Assembly (NCBI RefSeq): GCF_024137025.1
Contig: NZ_JAMYJR010000044.1
Location: forward strand, 1 to 64,000
DNA length: 64,000 nt
From: Paractinoplanes aksuensis
GTDB taxonomy: Bacteria > Actinomycetota > Actinomycetes > Mycobacteriales > Micromonosporaceae
Direction of reading: 5' to 3'
Below are positions 54,040-62,535 of the stretch, piece after piece. Positions within the stretch are counted from its first letter, which is position 1; each line of letters opens with the position of its first letter. Below the pieces are notes generated by a model. That model did not search any database. It was not told where the DNA came from and saw only the letters and a list, made by a program, of their open reading frames with translations. Both the position numbers and the translations under genes were made by a program.

Positions 54040-56274
54040 TCACCCTGCCACGGGGAAGTCGAAGGTGCCCAGCTTGGTCGGATCGGCACTGTAGAACGCA
54101 TATGCTGACCAGTCCCACTTCTTGACCCGGAGCGCCTTGCGTGCCTCCGCGATGCTTGCTTCCAGAGAGAACCCGTCCATGAGCGCGCGGTACAGCTCTC
54201 GCCCGAACCAGAGAGCGCTGGTATCGGAGACGGCGCGCGTGGTGGCGATGACCGCGGGTACGCCGGCTCGGATGATCGTCTGACATATGCCGTGGGTCAG
54301 GCCGACCCGTTCGACGCCGGTCTCACATCCGTTCAGAACGGCCAGCACGACGTCATAGTCGCGGAGAACCTCAGCGAGAGCCTTCGCACCGAACAGAGTG
54401 TATTGCTCAGTGTCGTCGTGCAGCACCAGACCCGCCTCGTCGGAACGCGGCGCAGTGGCGTGGCCGACGTAGTGCAGGATCTGGGGGCGAAAGGTTCGCA
54501 CGGCTCGCTGTAACGATTCCGCAGACGCCTCCCGCAGGACGTTCAGCCTGATCTCACCGCGCTGCTCGGCTCGAGCAAACAGTCGTTGAAGCGTCTTTAT
54601 CTCTTGCTCGGCCCCGGGCAACGGCCATCCTCCCGGCGCCGCGTGGACGATCAGAATCCGAACCGGTGTCGCCAAGGCGCGCGTCTCGCGTACCCTCGCC
54701 CCGGGCACGTGTCGTACGACCGACATCTTGATCGTATGGCCGGCCATCCGCTCGATGGTGGGCACATAAAGGCATTCCCACAGCAGCTCGGTGATCCAGT
54801 TCGAGTCGGCCGAGATGGTCAGGCGGACCGGCTCAGGGCGTTCGAGCGCTGTGGTCAGGCGGTCGCTCAGCCTCATGTCCTTCTCGAAGGTCTGCTTCCA
54901 CAACCTTTGGCCGATGGCCACGGCGGCATCTTCGCCGGCCGCCGGCCCCCAGTCCGGCACCAGCGTCAGGTCGCGCGTCTCAGAATTACCACCCCCGTAC
55001 CGCGCGACCCGGTAGTAGCGCACCAGCCGAGCCGCACTCTCCAGTAGGTCCGAGACGGGCAGACTCACGTCCGTCTCGACCGGTTCACCGAGTCCGACCA
55101 GCCGGGCTCGGCCGTCAAGCTCATTCGGAGGATGCTCCAGCTCCGTTCCGGCATGTGCGGTGAACTCGAGCCGAAGGTCCTCGAACGGGGGTAAGGGAGC
55201 GATCGCAGCAGCCGTGAGTCGCCCCCCTTCGCCCGCGGCGACTGTACTACCGGCCGCCGCCAGAAGAGTCGAGAACTCCTCGGCGAAGATGTCACCCATG
55301 TGCGGGCGGATCCTCAGGAAGTCGACCAGCCGCTCGTCGTCCTGATACTTCTGCCACGACTCGGCCAACCTCACCTCGTCGGCATCGGACAGCACGGCCC
55401 TCTCGAGCAGATCAAGACGAAGCTTCCCACCCGGAGCACGCACTCGGGCCATGAGCTCGGGCCAGCCGAACTCCATCATGTGTATTTTGGCGAACTTGCG
55501 CCGGGCCAAGACGTCCCTGGCTACAGCGAGGCGAGCATGCACCGACGCGTCGAAGTTCGGATCTTGCGCTTTCGCCTGGTCGAGCAGGAGCTGGCTCGCT
55601 TTGGCATAGCGCTTGGAGTCGTGCAAACGGTCGACTCCTTCCCGAAGCGCCGGAGGAAGTTGACCGAGGTCTACCGAGGCGTGCCCGGCGGGAATCTGCG
55701 AAAGCAGGGGGATTCGTCCCAGGATCCGGCGCCAGTCGCTCTCGTCCATCCGGCGGTCGAAGTCGGCATCACGCAGCAGCGTCGGCGGTTCCGCCGGATC
55801 GGCGCCTTCCGGTCGCTCGAACAGCCACTGTTCAGCCTCGGCCACCGATCTGTCGTAATCCATGGCTACGGCGGCACGGCGTAACGCGACGCCGAGCGGC
55901 GGGTAGTCGTTGTCGAGTTCCAGCAGCCGGCTGAAGAACACTTGATGAAGCCAGTCAAGGGTGGTGTTGTCACCGCGGTCGGCGACTTCGGCCACTATGA
56001 AGGTGAAACATCCATCGTCGCTGACCACCGTTCCGTCGCCGGTCGGGTGCAAGTCGATGAACTGATGGATCGAGCGCAGCAGGTCGGGCGGCACTGATGC
56101 GAATGACGGCTTCCTCTTCAAAGTCGGCTCGGCCGACTCCTCCTCCAGCAGGCGCAAGGCGTCAGCGGCGTCGGCGCTCGCCGCGGCTTCGACGACCGCC
56201 TTCACCAGAACCGGGTTGGCTGCCTGCAGCTGCACGAACTTGCGCCAGATCTGGACGTGGTCGACACCGCTCAT
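54040..56274 (-). CDS. CHAT-domain caspase-like protease (effector of a three-gene module)
   Basis: A 744-residue protein. Residues 1-480 are mostly helical, with no named domain, and include Trp/Leu-rich segments. A typical CHAT entry segment follows (WITELLWECLYVP at about 525, MSVVRHVPG). The CHAT domain (about 560-744) has catalytic His605 in LHYVGHAT and Cys650 in VLNGCETG, the dyad of caspase-like CHAT proteases, and VPAVIATTRAVSD. The start overlaps the stop of the upstream KAP NTPase gene (ATGA), so the two are co-translated. Base use looks less GC-biased than in neighbouring genes, a sign of transfer. It likely cleaves a target protein once the NTPase is triggered. Confidence 0.9.
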   Translation of the reverse strand: MSGVDHVQIWRKFVQLQAANPVLVKAVVEAAASADAADALRLLEEESAEPTLKRKPSFASVPPDLLRSIHQFIDLHPTGDGTVVSDDGCFTFIVAEVADRGDNTTLDWLHQVFFSRLLELDNDYPPLGVALRRAAVAMDYDRSVAEAEQWLFERPEGADPAEPPTLLRDADFDRRMDESDWRRILGRIPLLSQIPAGHASVDLGQLPPALREGVDRLHDSKRYAKASQLLLDQAKAQDPNFDASVHARLAVARDVLARRKFAKIHMMEFGWPELMARVRAPGGKLRLDLLERAVLSDADEVRLAESWQKYQDDERLVDFLRIRPHMGDIFAEEFSTLLAAAGSTVAAGEGGRLTAAAIAPLPPFEDLRLEFTAHAGTELEHPPNELDGRARLVGLGEPVETDVSLPVSDLLESAARLVRYYRVARYGGGNSETRDLTLVPDWGPAAGEDAAVAIGQRLWKQTFEKDMRLSDRLTTALERPEPVRLTISADSNWITELLWECLYVPTIERMAGHTIKMSVVRHVPGARVRETRALATPVRILIVHAAPGGWPLPGAEQEIKTLQRLFARAEQRGEIRLNVLREASAESLQRAVRTFRPQILHYVGHATAPRSDEAGLVLHDDTEQYTLFGAKALAEVLRDYDVVLAVLNGCETGVERVGLTHGICQTIIRAGVPAVIATTRAVSDTSALWFGRELYRALMDGFSLEASIAEARKALRVKKWDWSAYAFYSADPTKLGTFDFPVAG

Positions 56275-57371
56275 TCCGGAATCCTGACGTCGTAGCCGTA
56301 GGAGAGCAGGAAGCACTGTTGCTTGAGTCGCCGTGGGTTTCCACCGGCCCCGGCCGCCAGCAGATCCATGGCGCCGCTCCACTCGGGAAAGTTCGTGGTG
56401 ACCAACCGGCTGGGTGACTCGGCCCGGACTTTGGTGATCGGTACACCGAGCTGGACGATCTTTTCGAGGTAGGCGCGGGCCTCCGCGTCGCGGGCCGGAG
56501 CCTCCTCGTCCGAGCCCAGCCGCTGACGCAGGCCACGGCTGAGAATCTCCTCGTCGGCGGCCACAATGAACAGGCACTCCGCCTCGATCGCCGCGCCCTC
56601 GGAGAAAACAATCTTGATCGTTTCCAGAACGTCGAGTGCAACCTCCGGAAGGCAACGGTCCAGATCGTCCAGCAGAACGATGGTTTTGCGATTGTTCCCC
56701 TTCCTGAACATGTCCTGGATGCCTTCACGCAGCTCCTCCACCGAGGAAGCGGTCGTGGTCGGCGCCGGCGTCACTCCCGGCGAGCCGAACGAGTCCGAAC
56801 CCATGCCGAGCAGGCGGCGCAGAGACCCCATCGGTCCGGCGAAGGCACCCAGGAGATCGCCGGCGAATCCGGCCAGCAGCGACATCTGCCGAACTGTCTC
56901 GATGTCGCCGTTGGCGCGGTTTGCTATCCGGGAGTGCCGGCCGACTTTGGCCATCAGTTGGTCGAATGCCTCCTGATCTGGGATGTCCTGTTCAGGGTCG
57001 GCATAAGGAAACAGTTCCTTGAGCAACGGCCGGCGCAGGCGGGCGGCCACGGACAGCTTCGGGGGAGCCGAGATCTCGTAGATCTCCAAAGCGATTTTTT
57101 CGAGCAGCGCCCGCCAGATGGCGTCCGCCGTTATGTACGGCCAAGCTGAGAACACCACGAACCGTGATCCCTGCCAGCCTGGCTGCTCAGTCAGGTACTT
57201 CTGCAGAAAGTGGGCGAACGTGGTCTTGCCCTCACCCCACCCCCCATAGACGCCCAAGGTCAGGGGGAGCCGGTGCAGAGGCAATTGCTGGGCGAGCCAC
57301 TCCGCGTACGGCCCCATTCCCAGCATATCGCCGTCCGGATCGGTCAGCGCCCGATCATGAAGTTCCGGCAC
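56271..57371 (-). CDS. KAP-family P-loop NTPase
   Basis: A 366-residue NTPase of the KAP class. Walker A is GGWGEGKT (43-50), Walker B TIVLLDDLDRC (230-240, Asp236-Asp237), and a sensor region is LFIVAADEEIL. A hydrophobic stretch (about 163-185, LLAGFAGDLLGAFAGP) between the Walker motifs matches the inserted membrane segment of KAP proteins. The GTG at 57371 is 5 bases from the upstream gene stop and follows GAGGTG; longer upstream starts would add a Pro/Trp-rich, non-conserved segment. It is the middle gene of the three-gene module. Confidence 0.85.
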   Translation of the reverse strand: MPELHDRALTDPDGDMLGMGPYAEWLAQQLPLHRLPLTLGVYGGWGEGKTTFAHFLQKYLTEQPGWQGSRFVVFSAWPYITADAIWRALLEKIALEIYEISAPPKLSVAARLRRPLLKELFPYADPEQDIPDQEAFDQLMAKVGRHSRIANRANGDIETVRQMSLLAGFAGDLLGAFAGPMGSLRRLLGMGSDSFGSPGVTPAPTTTASSVEELREGIQDMFRKGNNRKTIVLLDDLDRCLPEVALDVLETIKIVFSEGAAIEAECLFIVAADEEILSRGLRQRLGSDEEAPARDAEARAYLEKIVQLGVPITKVRAESPSRLVTTNFPEWSGAMDLLAAGAGGNPRRLKQQCFLLSYGYDVRIPE

Positions 57372-57375
57372 GTCG

Positions 57376-58110
57376 TCACCTCGCTCGCAGAACGACCAGG
57401 AGAACCGTCGCCACCATGAGCCCGGCGACGGCGGGCCACCCGGCGATCGGGACGAGGGCCACAGCGACCACACCGAGGCCGGAAAGCGTAGTAACCCGTT
57501 TCGGATGCAGCAGTGCTGGTCGACGCGGCGGTAAGAGTCTGGCCAAGGCGTAGCCGGCAATAAGGAGCAGCCAGGCCCCGGCCATCCACAGCCCTCGGGC
57601 GGCAGCCTTTGCCGCACGGTCGCTGGCCTCGGCCTTGCCCCGGCTCTTGCGTTCCGTGTCGCTCGCCGCGGCGAGTTCACTCGCGGCCGCCAATTCGCCT
57701 GGTGCCAAACGGCTCAGATGAAACTCAAGAGACGCCACGAGCTCGACGCGGTCGTCGATGCTGCGGCGGATCGGCTCGTCCTTGCCGGCGGCGGCCCGGT
57801 TCAGCTCAGTCTGTTCGACCAGGACATCGCGGCGGGTGTCGGCGATCTTCGCGACGATCTTGGCGTGTGTCTGGCGCATGATCTCGTGCTGCCGGGTCGC
57901 GGCCGCGAGTCTCTCGCGAGCCTTGGCCTCGGCCTGAACGGGTGGGTCGTTGCTCCCCGACAACTCGATACGGGCGGCCACGGCCGTGCCACCGACGACG
58001 GCCCCGGCCGCGATGACCACCGCCACCAGCAGATCGCCCCAGGTTGTACCACCTGGTCGAGAAGGGACAGCCACGCAGCGACCGTAACGGCCTCCTCGGC
58101 AGCGGTCCAT
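57376..58110 (-). CDS. Membrane protein with coiled-coil (first gene of the CHAT/KAP module)
   Basis: A 244-residue protein of no known family. TM1 is at about 26-47, a charged helical/coiled-coil region at 57-165 (RERLAAATRQHEIMRQTHAKIV, VEQTELNRAAAGK), TM2 at about 173-192 and one or two more TMs at 210-242. The ATG at 58110 is used; a GTG at 58074 is an alternative and neither has a clear ribosome site. Four bases separate its stop from the NTPase start. It may be the membrane-acting or sensor part of the module. Confidence 0.7.
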   Translation of the reverse strand: MDRCRGGRYGRCVAVPSRPGGTTWGDLLVAVVIAAGAVVGGTAVAARIELSGSNDPPVQAEAKARERLAAATRQHEIMRQTHAKIVAKIADTRRDVLVEQTELNRAAAGKDEPIRRSIDDRVELVASLEFHLSRLAPGELAAASELAAASDTERKSRGKAEASDRAAKAAARGLWMAGAWLLLIAGYALARLLPPRRPALLHPKRVTTLSGLGVVAVALVPIAGWPAVAGLMVATVLLVVLRAR

Positions 58111-58328
58111 CCATCGACAGGAGTAATCCGTGGGTCATGTGGACGGTGCGCTTCCGGCAGCGATGATGGCCGACGCGAAATTCGGTCGCGACGGTGGATC
58201 GGGAGCGGCAGCATGTAGCGCGTGACCAAGCCGAAGCTGCTTTCCGTTGTCTCTGTTGCTGTGGCCGATCGGGCCGCGCGACAGCAGCGGGCCGCTCTGC
58301 GGGAAACGGCGGTCCGTCAGCCGCGGTC

Positions 58329-58931
58329 ATGAGCGCGGCGTTCCTGGCCGGCGTGGTCGCCGGCTACGGGGTAGCGCTGCCCATGGGCGCCATCGGGGTG
58401 CTCATCGCCGGTCTCAGCGCCCGCACTTCTCTGCGGGTCGGCGCCGCCGCCGGGCTGGGTGCGGCCACAGCGGACGGCATCTTCGCCGCCATTGCCGTGG
58501 CCGGGGGAGCTGCGGTCGCCGGTGTGATCGCGCCCGTCACCGAGCCCCTACGCTGGTCGGCGGCCGTGGTGTTGCTGGTCATCGCCGCGTTGACGGCCCG
58601 CGCCGCCTTCCGCAAACCGGGCGCGGCCGCCGTCGACGGTCGCCCGGCCACTCCGTGGCGCGCCTACGCCGGAGTCCTGGGACTGACGTTGTTCAACCCG
58701 GCCACGGTCGTCTACTTCGCCGCGTTGGTGCTGGGCCGCGCCGGCGAGGGCGGTGGGGTCCTCTTCGTCATCGGAGTTTTGCTGGCCTCGGCCAGCTGGC
58801 AATTGGTGATCGCCGCCAGTGGCTCTCTCGTCGGCCGCTGGCTGACCGGCCCTCGCGGCCGTGCCCTGACCGCGCTGATCTCCAGCCTCGTCATCGCCAT
58901 TCTGGCTATCCGCCTCCTGCTCCCCGCCTGA
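58329..58931 (+). CDS. LysE/RhtB-family exporter
   Basis: A 200-residue polytopic membrane protein with six hydrophobic helices and the LysE family start GVVAGYGVALPMGAIGVLI, then LGLTLFNPATVVYFAAL in the middle. Members export amino acids or related small molecules. It is read away from the module, with the 218-bp divergent space carrying no recognised gene. Confidence 0.88.
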   Translation: MSAAFLAGVVAGYGVALPMGAIGVLIAGLSARTSLRVGAAAGLGAATADGIFAAIAVAGGAAVAGVIAPVTEPLRWSAAVVLLVIAALTARAAFRKPGAAAVDGRPATPWRAYAGVLGLTLFNPATVVYFAALVLGRAGEGGGVLFVIGVLLASASWQLVIAASGSLVGRWLTGPRGRALTALISSLVIAILAIRLLLPA

Positions 58932-58934
58932 GCT

Positions 58935-59160
58935 GGGGTGGTGCCCGGTCCTGGTCTTACCTGGATCCGGCATCGACCGTCGCGCCGGGCTTTGGCGTGG
59001 GTGCCCGGTGTTGGTCTGACCTGGATTTCGGCTCGGCCGTCGTGCCGGGCTTTTGGCGTGGGTCCCTGGTCTTGCTCTGAGCTGGGCGGGTGTCCGGTCT
59101 GAGCTGGCGGGGGTGCACCGGCTTTGGTCTGAGCTGGCGTGGGTGCCCGGTCCTCGGGGT
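58935..59160. repeat. Degenerate intergenic tandem repeat (~61-bp unit)
   Basis: Copies of GGCGTGGGTGCCCGGTGTTGGTCTGACCTGG... (about 61 bp, ending GTGCCGGGCTTT) occur at about 58935, 58994 and 59056 and in shorter, decaying pieces to 59160. They fill most of the 274-bp space between the LysE gene and the propeller gene; no gene is supported there. Confidence 0.7.
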
Positions 59161-59205
59161 GCGGCGGGAGGAGGACCGGTCAGGTGCTGATGGGTGGTGT
59201 CGCGG

Positions 59206-60069
59206 TCAGCGGGGGAGGTGGGCGAGCGCGCCGGTTTCGAGGGCGGACCAGACTGCGCCGTCGGGGCCGATGGTGATGCCGTGGGGTTCTGAGGACGGGG
59301 TGGGCAGGTCGTGTTCCTCGATGGCGCCGCTCGGGTCGATGTGGGCGATGCGGTTGGCGGCCCACTCGGTGAGCCAGCAGCCGCCGGACGGGTCGGCCGT
59401 GATGGCGTGGGGGCGGGCTGCGCGGTCGGGCAGCGGGAACTCGGTGATCGTGCCGTCCGTCGTGATGCGGCCGACCTGGCCTGCGCCGATCTCGACGAAC
59501 CAGATCGCGTTGTCGGCGCCCAGGGTGATGCCGACCGGGGCCGCGCCCTCGGTGGGTAGGGGTTGCAGCGTCACCTGGCCGTCGAGGGTGATGCGGCCGA
59601 TCGCGTCGGCCTGGTTGACCGTGAACCAGAGGGCGTCGTCGGCGCCGGGCGTGATCATGGATACGAAGCCGTCGGTCACCGGCAGGGGGAACTCGGTGAC
59701 GGCGCCCTCTGGGGTGATGCGGCCGATGGCGTCGGCGTTCATCTCGGTGAACCACAACGCTCCGTCGGCCCCAGTGGCAATGCCGAACGGGGCGCCACGC
59801 ACAGTGAACGAGCTCTGTTTGCCGTCGGTGGTGATGCGCCCGATGCGGTCGTCGCGGTTACGGGTGAACCACAACGCTCCGTCGGGGCCGGCCGTGATGA
59901 TCGACGGGCCGCAGGCCGGGTTGTCGAGCGGGTGTTCCTCGACGGTCTCGTCGGGCCCGAGCCGGGCGATGCGGCCGCCGTGCACCAGCGTGATCCACAG
60001 GCCACCGTCGGGCCCGGGAACGAGGCCGTAGGGCCCGGCGGCCGGGTCGGTGATCGTGATCTCGCGCAT
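59206..60069 (-). CDS. Virginiamycin B lyase-like beta-propeller protein
   Basis: A 287-residue seven-bladed propeller of repeated ITxGPDGALWFT.. blades (PDGGLWITLVHG, PDGALWFTRNRD, and so on). It resembles Vgb, which linearises streptogramin B antibiotics. The C-terminal motif EPHGITIGPDGAVWSALE keeps the His and Glu positions of the Vgb active site (EPHGI...VWFALE). It may confer streptogramin resistance, or be a related lyase with another target. The ATG at 60069 is next to GGAGCTCC and ends 9 bases from the AlkD-like stop. Confidence 0.8.
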   Translation of the reverse strand: MREITITDPAAGPYGLVPGPDGGLWITLVHGGRIARLGPDETVEEHPLDNPACGPSIITAGPDGALWFTRNRDDRIGRITTDGKQSSFTVRGAPFGIATGADGALWFTEMNADAIGRITPEGAVTEFPLPVTDGFVSMITPGADDALWFTVNQADAIGRITLDGQVTLQPLPTEGAAPVGITLGADNAIWFVEIGAGQVGRITTDGTITEFPLPDRAARPHAITADPSGGCWLTEWAANRIAHIDPSGAIEEHDLPTPSSEPHGITIGPDGAVWSALETGALAHLPR

Positions 60070-60078
60070 GGGAGCTCC

Positions 60079-60759
60079 TCAGAGGTGTTTCGTTGCCTCG
60101 CGTACGGACAGGCCGGACAAGCTCGACCGGTGGGCCTCGACGAAGGCGCGCACCGCCGAAGGATCGGTGCGGGCGTAATGGCGCAGCGCCCAGCCGATCG
60201 CCTTGCGGACGAAGAAGTCGCGATGACCGGCCTGAGCCGCGCAATAGCCGAACAGCCGCTCGGTGTCGGTCGCCGTGCCGTAGTGCAGTTGATGCAGGAT
60301 CGCCGTGCGCACCAGCCACATGTTGCCGTCACGCGACCACTGGTCCATCACCGTGACCAGCGACGGGTGGCGGGCCACCAGCCCGCCCGTGAACCGGGTG
60401 GCCAGCGCGTCAACCGTGTCCCACCAGGACTTCGTCGTGATCAGCGCGCGCAGCGTGGGCACGAACCCGGGCCCGGGGACGGCCACGTTGCGTACCAGAT
60501 AAGAACAGGCCACGTATTGGAACTCGCGCTGCTCGCGGGCCCACAACGCCGGCGCGGTCGACCGCAGATCGGCCTCGGCCGGCGGCGGCAGCCCCCGCAG
60601 CGCCGCCCGTTCGAGCTTTTGCAGCGCCGGCGCGGGCAGACCGAGGAAGGGGAACTGGTCTTTCATGTACGCCGCCTGGGCCGCGGCCCGCACCGGGTCG
60701 GCCGCGGGCAGCAGTTGCTCGTCGAGCCTCTGCAGCACCGTCGCGGTCAGGTCGGTCAT
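60079..60759 (-). CDS. DNA alkylation repair (AlkD/HEAT-like) protein
   Basis: A 226-residue all-helical protein of the DNA alkylation repair family. YMKDQFPFLGLPAPAL and ALWAREQREFQYVA are at the N-terminus, SWWDTVDALATRFTGGLVARHP (Trp and Asp of the glycosylase site) is at about 110, and the C-terminal repeats end DFFVRKAIGWALRHYARTDP. Such proteins excise bulky or alkylated bases without base flipping. The ATG at 60759 gives a good fit; an ATG at 60768 is also possible. The next gene downstream on this strand is the propeller. Confidence 0.9.
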   Translation of the reverse strand: MTDLTATVLQRLDEQLLPAADPVRAAAQAAYMKDQFPFLGLPAPALQKLERAALRGLPPPAEADLRSTAPALWAREQREFQYVACSYLVRNVAVPGPGFVPTLRALITTKSWWDTVDALATRFTGGLVARHPSLVTVMDQWSRDGNMWLVRTAILHQLHYGTATDTERLFGYCAAQAGHRDFFVRKAIGWALRHYARTDPSAVRAFVEAHRSSLSGLSVREATKHL

Positions 60760-60791
60760 GGCCCGCATCCTGCCACCGTAGTCTGACAAGA

Positions 60792-61424
60792 ATGGGCGAA
60801 CGGGCGGCCGCGGGCGGCGGGAAATGGGTGGATGTCGCGCCGGAGCGGCTGGCGCGATGGCTGGAGAATTTCGAGCGCCGCCATGGCCCGTACCGGGAAA
60901 CGGGGTTGACCTTGACCGCGGCCGACGGCGCCTCGGCGACCTGGCTGACGCCGCCCGGCGCCGACGAGGTCACGACGCTGACCGAACTGATCGAGACGGC
61001 GCAGCGGCCGCGCACGCTGGGTCTGCTGCTGGCTCGCAAGGGCGCCGTCGCCGTCGGCATCGCCGAGGGTCCGAAACTGATCGCTTCCAAGGTGGACACG
61101 CACTACGTGCAGGGCCGGACGGCCGCGGGTGGCTGGTCGCAGCAGCGCTTCGCCCGCCGTCGCGACAACCAGGCAAAAGCCGCCGCTGCCGATGGCGCCG
61201 GCATCGTGGGGCGCATTCTTCTTCCCAACGTACGCGCCATGGCCGCGCTGGTGACAGGCGGTGATCACGCCGCCGTGGCCGCGATCCTGGCCGCACCCCA
61301 GTTGGCCCCGCTGGCCGCCGTCCGGGCCGAGCGGTTCCTGGACGTGCCCGAGCCCCGGCACGCGGTGCTGGTGTCCGCGATCGCCGGCGCCCGGGCAGTG
61401 TCCGTACTGGTCAAGGAGCCTTAG
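60792..61424 (+). CDS. acVLRF1-family peptidyl-tRNA hydrolase
   Basis: A 210-residue protein of the actinobacterial Vms1/VLRF1 release-factor-like family. The core motif GGWSQQRFARRRDNQ (about residues 114-128) aligns with the Gln-bearing loop that enters the ribosome's peptidyl-transferase centre in this family, and ERFLDVPEPRHAVL follows. It would free stalled nascent chains from tRNA (ribosome rescue). The ATG at 60792 begins right beside the divergent AlkD-like gene. The stop overlaps the stop of the convergent metallopeptidase gene. Confidence 0.85.
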   Translation: MGERAAAGGGKWVDVAPERLARWLENFERRHGPYRETGLTLTAADGASATWLTPPGADEVTTLTELIETAQRPRTLGLLLARKGAVAVGIAEGPKLIASKVDTHYVQGRTAAGGWSQQRFARRRDNQAKAAAADGAGIVGRILLPNVRAMAALVTGGDHAAVAAILAAPQLAPLAAVRAERFLDVPEPRHAVLVSAIAGARAVSVLVKEP

Positions 61425-62317
61425 AACGACGTGGCGCAACTTTCCGGGTTGCCCGACTCGTAGCCCTTCTGGAAGTTCTGCTGGCGCTGGGCCGACGTGC
61501 CGTGCGTGAACTCCTCCGGGTTGACCGGGTTGCCGCTGCGCTTCTGGAGCTCGTCGTCGCCGATCTTGCCGGCCGTCTCGATGCCCTCCTGGATGTCCTG
61601 CTGGGTCAGGCTCTTGAAGATCTTCTGGCCCTTGGTGTCGGTCGTCTCGGTGGCCGCTTTCGACCACACCCCGGCGTAGCAGTCGGCCTGCAGTTCGAGC
61701 TTGACCGAGAGCGCGTTCTGCTGGCTCTCGCTCGCGCCGTTCTGGGCCCGGCGCATCTTGGCTTCCTGGCCGGTGATGTTCTGCATGTGGTGGCCGTACT
61801 CGTGGGCCAGCACGTAGGGCTGCGCGAACTCACCGGGCGCGCCGAGCTGCTTGGCCAGCACGTCGTAGAAGGAGAGGTCGATGTAAACCTGCTTGTCACC
61901 GGGGCAGTAGAACGGCCCGACCCCGGAGTCGGCGGCGCCGCAGGCCGTGCTCACCCGCTGCGCGAAGATCACCGTCTTGGCCGGCTCGTACTGCCGGTTG
62001 AAGTATTCCGGGGTGGCCTTGGTCCAGTACGCCTGGATCGAGTTGATGTAGAGCACGTTGCGGCACTCGAGCTGCTGCGTCGCGTTGTCCTGGGCGCAAG
62101 CCTGCTGAATGTTGGCGTTGTCGCCAGTATCACTACCGCCGCCGATCTGGTTGATGCCGAAGTAGCCACCGACCACCGCGAGGACGATCGTGACGATGAT
62201 GCCGACCAGGCCGCCACCGCCGATCGGCAACCCGCCGAACCCGCCACCACCACCGCCGGAACCCCGTCGGTCGTCGACCTGACTGGTATCGATCTCGGCG
62301 TTCTCGTTGAGTTCCAT
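61421..62317 (-). CDS. Membrane-anchored neutral zinc metallopeptidase (YpfJ/KPN_02809 family)
   Basis: A 298-residue protein. An N-terminal Gly-rich linker and one hydrophobic helix (about 35-58) are followed by the catalytic domain with HEYGHH (about 168-173) as the zinc site and ELQADCYAGVW downstream. Cys pairs in IQQACAQ, LECRNV, STACGAADSG and FYCPGD suggest disulphides outside the membrane. It is oriented against the VLRF1 gene. Confidence 0.92.
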   Translation of the reverse strand: MELNENAEIDTSQVDDRRGSGGGGGGFGGLPIGGGGLVGIIVTIVLAVVGGYFGINQIGGGSDTGDNANIQQACAQDNATQQLECRNVLYINSIQAYWTKATPEYFNRQYEPAKTVIFAQRVSTACGAADSGVGPFYCPGDKQVYIDLSFYDVLAKQLGAPGEFAQPYVLAHEYGHHMQNITGQEAKMRRAQNGASESQQNALSVKLELQADCYAGVWSKAATETTDTKGQKIFKSLTQQDIQEGIETAGKIGDDELQKRSGNPVNPEEFTHGTSAQRQQNFQKGYESGNPESCATSF

Positions 62318-62422
62318 CTCATCCTCACAGAGCCGGGGCGGCGGGGGTGTCCGATGCGTACCCGATGATCTTGGTCGGTAATCGGGTGGGAGGTATCAGC
62401 GGGTGCCCGGTACTATTACCCC

Positions 62423-62443
62423 GTGCTGCTCTGCGAAGGCTGA
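62423..62443 (+). CDS. Possible leaderless leader peptide of the ABC-F gene
   Basis: GTG CTG CTC TGC GAA GGC TGA encodes MLLCEG. A -10 box TACTAT (62411-62416) lies 6 bases upstream, so transcription may start at or just before the GTG. It precedes a terminator-like hairpin, the arrangement of a ribosome-controlled attenuator. Confidence 0.45.
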   Translation: MLLCEG

Positions 62444-62452
62444 CCTGCCCCG

Positions 62453-62484
62453 CGCCGGACCGTTGACATGATGGCCGGCGTTTT
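62453..62484 (+). terminator. Candidate attenuator hairpin before the ABC-F gene
   Basis: CGCCGG (62453-62458) pairs with CCGGCG (62475-62480), extended by CC/GG, followed by TTTTCGTG. It lies 9 bases after the MLLCEG stop and 52 bases before the ABC-F start. Confidence 0.5.
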
Positions 62485-62535
62485 CGTGTGTCCGGAGTCA
62501 GCCCTTTTCTTCCTCGAGAGCGAGAGTCAGCAATC

